Positions 9,205 through 12,752 of a stretch of DNA of 12,752 nucleotides are shown here, piece by piece. The stretch is from Saccoglossus kowalevskii (taxonomy: Eukaryota > Hemichordata > Enteropneusta > Harrimaniidae), in assembly GCF_000003605.2 (NCBI RefSeq), contig NW_003114460.1, positions 123,089-135,840 of the forward strand. The letters run 5' to 3'. A program made the translations under genes and the position numbers. Under the pieces are notes generated by a model. The model saw nothing but the letters and a program-made list of their open reading frames with translations, did not search any database and was not told the origin of the DNA. Positions within the stretch are counted from its first letter, which is position 1, and every line of letters begins with the position of its first letter.

Positions 9205-10653
9205 CTCTACATATCATGTCTGACTGCATCGCAAACTTATTGCCTACACTCAGCCTTTTATTCTTTTAAACTCAGTTACTACTGCCTTTTACACGGGACA
9301 GTACCCGGAAAATAATTGTCAGGGCGTCGACACGTGTATAACCGCCAAGCACAGCTCGGCACGCCATGGCAACACGATGACCACCAACACAAAAACGATA
9401 AGATACTCCGATTGTGAACACAAATGTAGAAATTGTTTAACATTTGTTCAATGACAATAAAATATCTGCTGATGAAATGAAAATAAGGTAGTATTAAAAA
9501 TAAATAATCATATATTGATATCAACAAAGTATAACATTACATTCCTTGATTTTTTCTCTAGTTTATTGTTCACCTATTGACAGCCTGGTCTGGTGTACGG
9601 TTTACTAACGTCATCTAGGCTCAGCCTAGAGGATCACAACCAATTCTGCCAATTGCTCGTATATAATCAGTGAACAGTCATCAACACAAATTCGGTAATA
9701 TTAATCTCGTACTGAATATGAAATAAAACTATAATATTAAAAATACACACATATATATAAAATATATTTATTGAAACCGTACTTCATGATAGTTTAATTG
9801 TTGAGTTGAACATTTTACTTACGGAATGTGATCTAAATGACCCACACAAATTAATATAAGTTGTCTGAATCTAATCACAGACATGGTAAGAATGAAAAGT
9901 CGTACCTACATACCACAAAATTACAAACTGATGTAACAAACTATGCAAACCATTCATGAATGCATTCTGCAGTGAACAACAAACCAATATATAAATTCTA
10001 AAACTCGTCAATCGATGCCGCGGTTGTTGAAAGCATTCATTCTTAAGGCGGTAACAACAAATCACTTCCCCAACATTCTTTTTTAAAAGACCACGATCCC
10101 TCTTGACAACTATATACATGGGTCAGCTCTCAACATACATCTTGCCCAGGTAGCGTACAATTCTATCGCTAATATGTCTTGGCCTATTCTCGGCACGGTC
10201 CTTCTAGTACAGGCGTAGTAGCAGAAAATTTAACATCGCTTAACCCAAATGTACGTTAATTATGCCAGTACTTCCCAATAAATATATATAATTATATACC
10301 GTACATGTGTATATATATATGTTTGTGTGTGTGTTCTTGTGTGTCATGCAGTATTATTAAATATGCCTAGTCCGTAACAATATTGTATGGGGTCCAAATA
10401 AGGACGGGTTGTAGAAAACCATTTGAATACGTATATTGTGAGGTAATCAAATGTCAATACCCTTCCAGCGTGGTTGGTATAACGTAGCAGTCAATTGTCT
10501 GTCCCATGACTTACAAGCATACAGCATAAAAGCACACGTACACTGCCACAGACTGCTTGCTCGATTCGCTCACCCGTTCATTGGTTCAGCAGGGAAAGCA
10601 GAAGTCCGACTGTGTTAGCGAACACTCATCGCATACTGGAATACAGTAATGTT
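9205..10653. other. Intergenic stretch downstream of gene B
   Basis: AT-rich DNA with no supported gene; the 82-codon minus-strand frames at 9279-9527 and 9871-10119 show no motif. At 9614-9630 there is a 17-bp odd palindrome (TCTAGGCT, C, AGCCTAGA). A TA/TG simple-sequence patch lies at about 10280-10345. No AATAAA on the minus strand is seen within about 300 nt of gene B's stop; the only variant is ATTAAA (10653-10658), overlapping the stop codon. Confidence 0.45.
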
Positions 10654-11538
10654 TTAATGTTTACGGACCACGATCGGTGGTAAACTCAAATCATTGTGGC
10701 TAATATTAAAAACGATTCTTCCCCGGAGAATGCAACGTTTGCAGACCCCGCCATGTGAAACAGTGTCCTCGAGAAACCTCTTGCCTTTTGTAGCGCCTTT
10801 TTTGTGGCGGTGGTGCTCAGCGTGTGTGCCTATGAGGATCGTCGGCCGAGGACCTAGTCCTGGAAGGAGATGATGCTGTCGTGTTTGTTTATTCTGTGAG
10901 GCAGCCACGGGTCCCTCAGCATTGGGTTTAGTTAGAGGAGGCAACACCATTCTATTCTTATTTGCCACTCCCTTCGACTCTCCGATAGCGTCCTCAGGTC
11001 TTACAAGTTTATCTTCACATAATTCTCGCTTTCTTGACAACATTGCTGTATTTTCACCACGATCGTCGTCACTTCCGTAGTGATACTTGATGTCCGAATC
11101 ACGTGGTTCATCTTTCAGGACTTTTCGAATATTTTTCATGAATTCGTAGAGATCTAAAACCTCGCTTTGGTGACGTCTCATATTGTCGTTGTAAGTCTTC
11201 GTCAGTTCGTTGTACTTCAACTGCAACTCGTTTTGCTGAGTTCTGAAGTTTGAAAACAAACTATTAGTCTCCATCTGTTTTTTGTTGGCTTCTGTATTTC
11301 GCGAAGTGGTCTTCAACTGTACGTTGTGGCCTTGACGAGCGTTTCCGTCTTTCACCTCCGTTTTGCTCGTGACATTAACCGTTTTCTGATGATCGATTGC
11401 CGGCAACTTTCTGGTGGTATACCTTTTAGTTTGCCGATTCATTACGGTCGGTGGCCCGTAAGTGTTGACCTTCGGCAACCAGCGGTGAGTTTCATTGCCG
11501 GCGCCAAACGTAGAGTGAGCATGACTTGTACCCAACAT
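10654..11538 (-). CDS. Gene B: unrecognised coiled-coil protein, paralogue of gene A
   Basis: A 294-residue open frame, intronless as seen and not assignable to a known family. Residues 1-95 are polar and basic with two LPx-hydrophobic motifs (LPKV 21-24, LPAI 45-48). Residues 99-140 are a putative coiled coil (RTQQNELQLKY, then HQSEVLDL) with hydrophobic positions L105, Y109, L112, Y116, M120, V127, L130, M134 and I137 matching gene A one for one. Then come an acidic patch (SDDDRGE), DKLVRPEDAI (176-185), LPPL (199-202), LPGL (225-228), a basic His/Lys patch (241-254), FLEDTVSHG (255-263), VFN (276-278) and a C-terminal LPPI (286-289). No signal peptide or membrane segment. The ATG at 11538 is the first after an in-frame TGA 21 nt upstream, with A at -3. 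It differs from gene A by a longer N-terminus and by ending just after the last shared block. Confidence 0.8.
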   Translation of the reverse strand: MLGTSHAHSTFGAGNETHRWLPKVNTYGPPTVMNRQTKRYTTRKLPAIDHQKTVNVTSKTEVKDGNARQGHNVQLKTTSRNTEANKKQMETNSLFSNFRTQQNELQLKYNELTKTYNDNMRRHQSEVLDLYEFMKNIRKVLKDEPRDSDIKYHYGSDDDRGENTAMLSRKRELCEDKLVRPEDAIGESKGVANKNRMVLPPLTKPNAEGPVAASQNKQTRQHHLLPGLGPRPTILIGTHAEHHRHKKGATKGKRFLEDTVSHGGVCKRCILRGRIVFNISHNDLSLPPIVVRKH

Positions 11539-12703
11539 CTTGAAACCAGAATTCTCTAATCAGTGTTAAGTTGGAGACAGCAATACAACTTAAACCTATG
11601 CGCCGTTGGTGTTGTTTGTCTCGTCTACAATGACTGGTCTGATCGCTCTTCAGCGTATACGTGAATGTTCCCTATACCGTCGCTTGGAGGCATCGCGCTA
11701 TCTACGCAGGCAACAAACAATACAACTAAACAATAGCCTAACACAGTAATGTATATTTGGGAAGCTAGTCACGTGATCTTTGTTGTCAGTCGCAATCATT
11801 ACCGTGTAAGCTCAATAAATATATACTTGTCGATATAATCAAACACTAAGTGACTGATATAGACTTTGTTTTCAAAGACTATGCGAAAGTCGGTCGCGTG
11901 ACGACGTATTTGCCTAATAGTCATTTGTTTTGTTCTTATGTATATTTGCATCGAAGTTATTCTTGTACCCAATTTGATCTTTGCAGTTCCCCCGAGTCGT
12001 CGCCAGCACACTGTGTGGCGTTCTAACACTGTAGTGCATATTTTTATATACTACGGGGTCAAGGCTTGAAAGCTTGTGACCTACATAGATTCCATGGGTT
12101 ACTGTATGGGTGGCACCACTGTTATTAGTAACCGTGATGACCCACACTCAACATCTGAGACACATCTGACACCTGTTGTTCCCCTCATCAGTGCGATACC
12201 AGCCACAGACCACCTGTGTCCTTCTGTTATAATTTTGGTAATAAATTCTTGAATTTGTTCGGCCTACTTTTCAGCCCGCGGTCCCGCGTCATCGAATTGA
12301 TACGAATATAAAGTGTCGCATGGGGGCGCTAGACTAATGACATTGATTAGCTTTGTGTGTCAGTTAATAGTGTTCATTTTCATTAACATTGACATCGGAT
12401 TCCCCGCAACGTCAAGTCAGATGTAAATATCATTCCTACAATATTCATGTACTACTTGTATGGAATTGCACTGTGACAAATTAATATTCATTTTGAGAAA
12501 CAACAAATTAAGTAAATTCCTTATAAAAATCAATATCGAATACAACAAATAAAAATATTAAAATAATCATACCAGCGACTTGATTTACTTTCACTGACTA
12601 TTAATTTATGTTTAAAATTTAAGCTTTGAACTGATTAGCGCCCTCAAAGTCTTGCCATGTGTATACTATCCTTTTTAGTAGAGGCTTCCCATTGAGGAAT
12701 ATA
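11539..12703. other. Upstream region of gene B
   Basis: Likely promoter side of gene B. On the minus strand a TATATATTTA stretch (around 11816-11825) could act as a TATA element about 280 nt before the ATG, but the DNA is AT-rich there. Two adjacent interrupted palindromes are present: 12001-12020 (CGCCA and CACA against TGTG and TGGCG) and 12057-12081 (GGTC...GGCTT against AGCTT...GACC). Overlapping minus-strand frames of 76 and 77 codons (11799-12147) have no motif and are not called. Confidence 0.4.
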
Positions 12704-12752
12704 TATATTCATGTACATATGCATGCATACTATATTCATGTACATATGCATG
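12704..12752. repeat. 27-bp tandem repeat, cut by the window end
   Basis: TATATTCATGTACATATGCA plus TGCATAC (12704-12730) is followed immediately by a second copy that is identical for the remaining 22 bases. The unit is rich in palindromic hexamers (ATGCAT, CATATG, GTAC). The array size cannot be judged. Confidence 0.85.

Noticed and set aside
12024-12330. Possible solo LTR (TATA-like TTATAAT, AATAAA, then TTGTTCGG and a GC-rich stretch, then TCGCA followed by TGGGGGCGC)
   Set aside because: No matching second LTR, no target duplication, no convincing tRNA primer-binding site and no gag/pol frame downstream. A genome-wide copy search with 12180-12300 would decide.

Overview
The window looks like nuclear DNA from an animal, most likely a marine or other non-vertebrate metazoan. 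It is AT-rich, has two isolated protein-coding ORFs about 5.7 kb apart, has several microsatellite and minisatellite arrays, and holds a non-autonomous DNA transposon. No bacterial operon structure, ribosome-binding-site logic or mitochondrial gene is visible. The phylum cannot be fixed from the sequence.

Layout: 1-3005 is AT-rich with no convincing gene. 3006-3140 is a CpG-dense foldback (38/37-nt imperfect arms). 3894-4091 is a 41-bp minisatellite, and the last 19 codons and the stop of gene A (4032-5003, minus) lie inside it. A good splice acceptor lies just upstream of gene A's start. 5870-6261 is a 392-bp MITE with perfect 28-bp terminal inverted repeats beginning CAGAGG and a 7-bp target duplication; it is probably hAT-like. 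6745-6872 is an (AATAG)n microsatellite. 7659-8341 is a 13-bp minisatellite of 52 full units with two unit types and a 91-bp higher-order period. 9167-9204 is a short (TTCAA)n array directly after a tRNA-like D-arm/box A. Gene B (10654-11538, minus) follows, then its upstream region, and the window ends inside a 27-bp tandem repeat.

The main result is that genes A and B, which I could not assign to a known family, are diverged paralogues on the same strand. They share an ungapped 42-residue putative coiled coil (20 identities) and, in the same order, four weaker blocks (DxLxxxxDAI, FLxD..VSHG, VxN, LPxI). Both also carry a recurring LPx-hydrophobic tetrapeptide (four in A, five in B). The simplest reading is an old tandem duplication of a small, basic, probably intracellular coiled-coil protein, later filled with repeats. 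Gene A has a longer C-terminus, partly made of minisatellite, and gene B has a longer N-terminus. Function is unknown.
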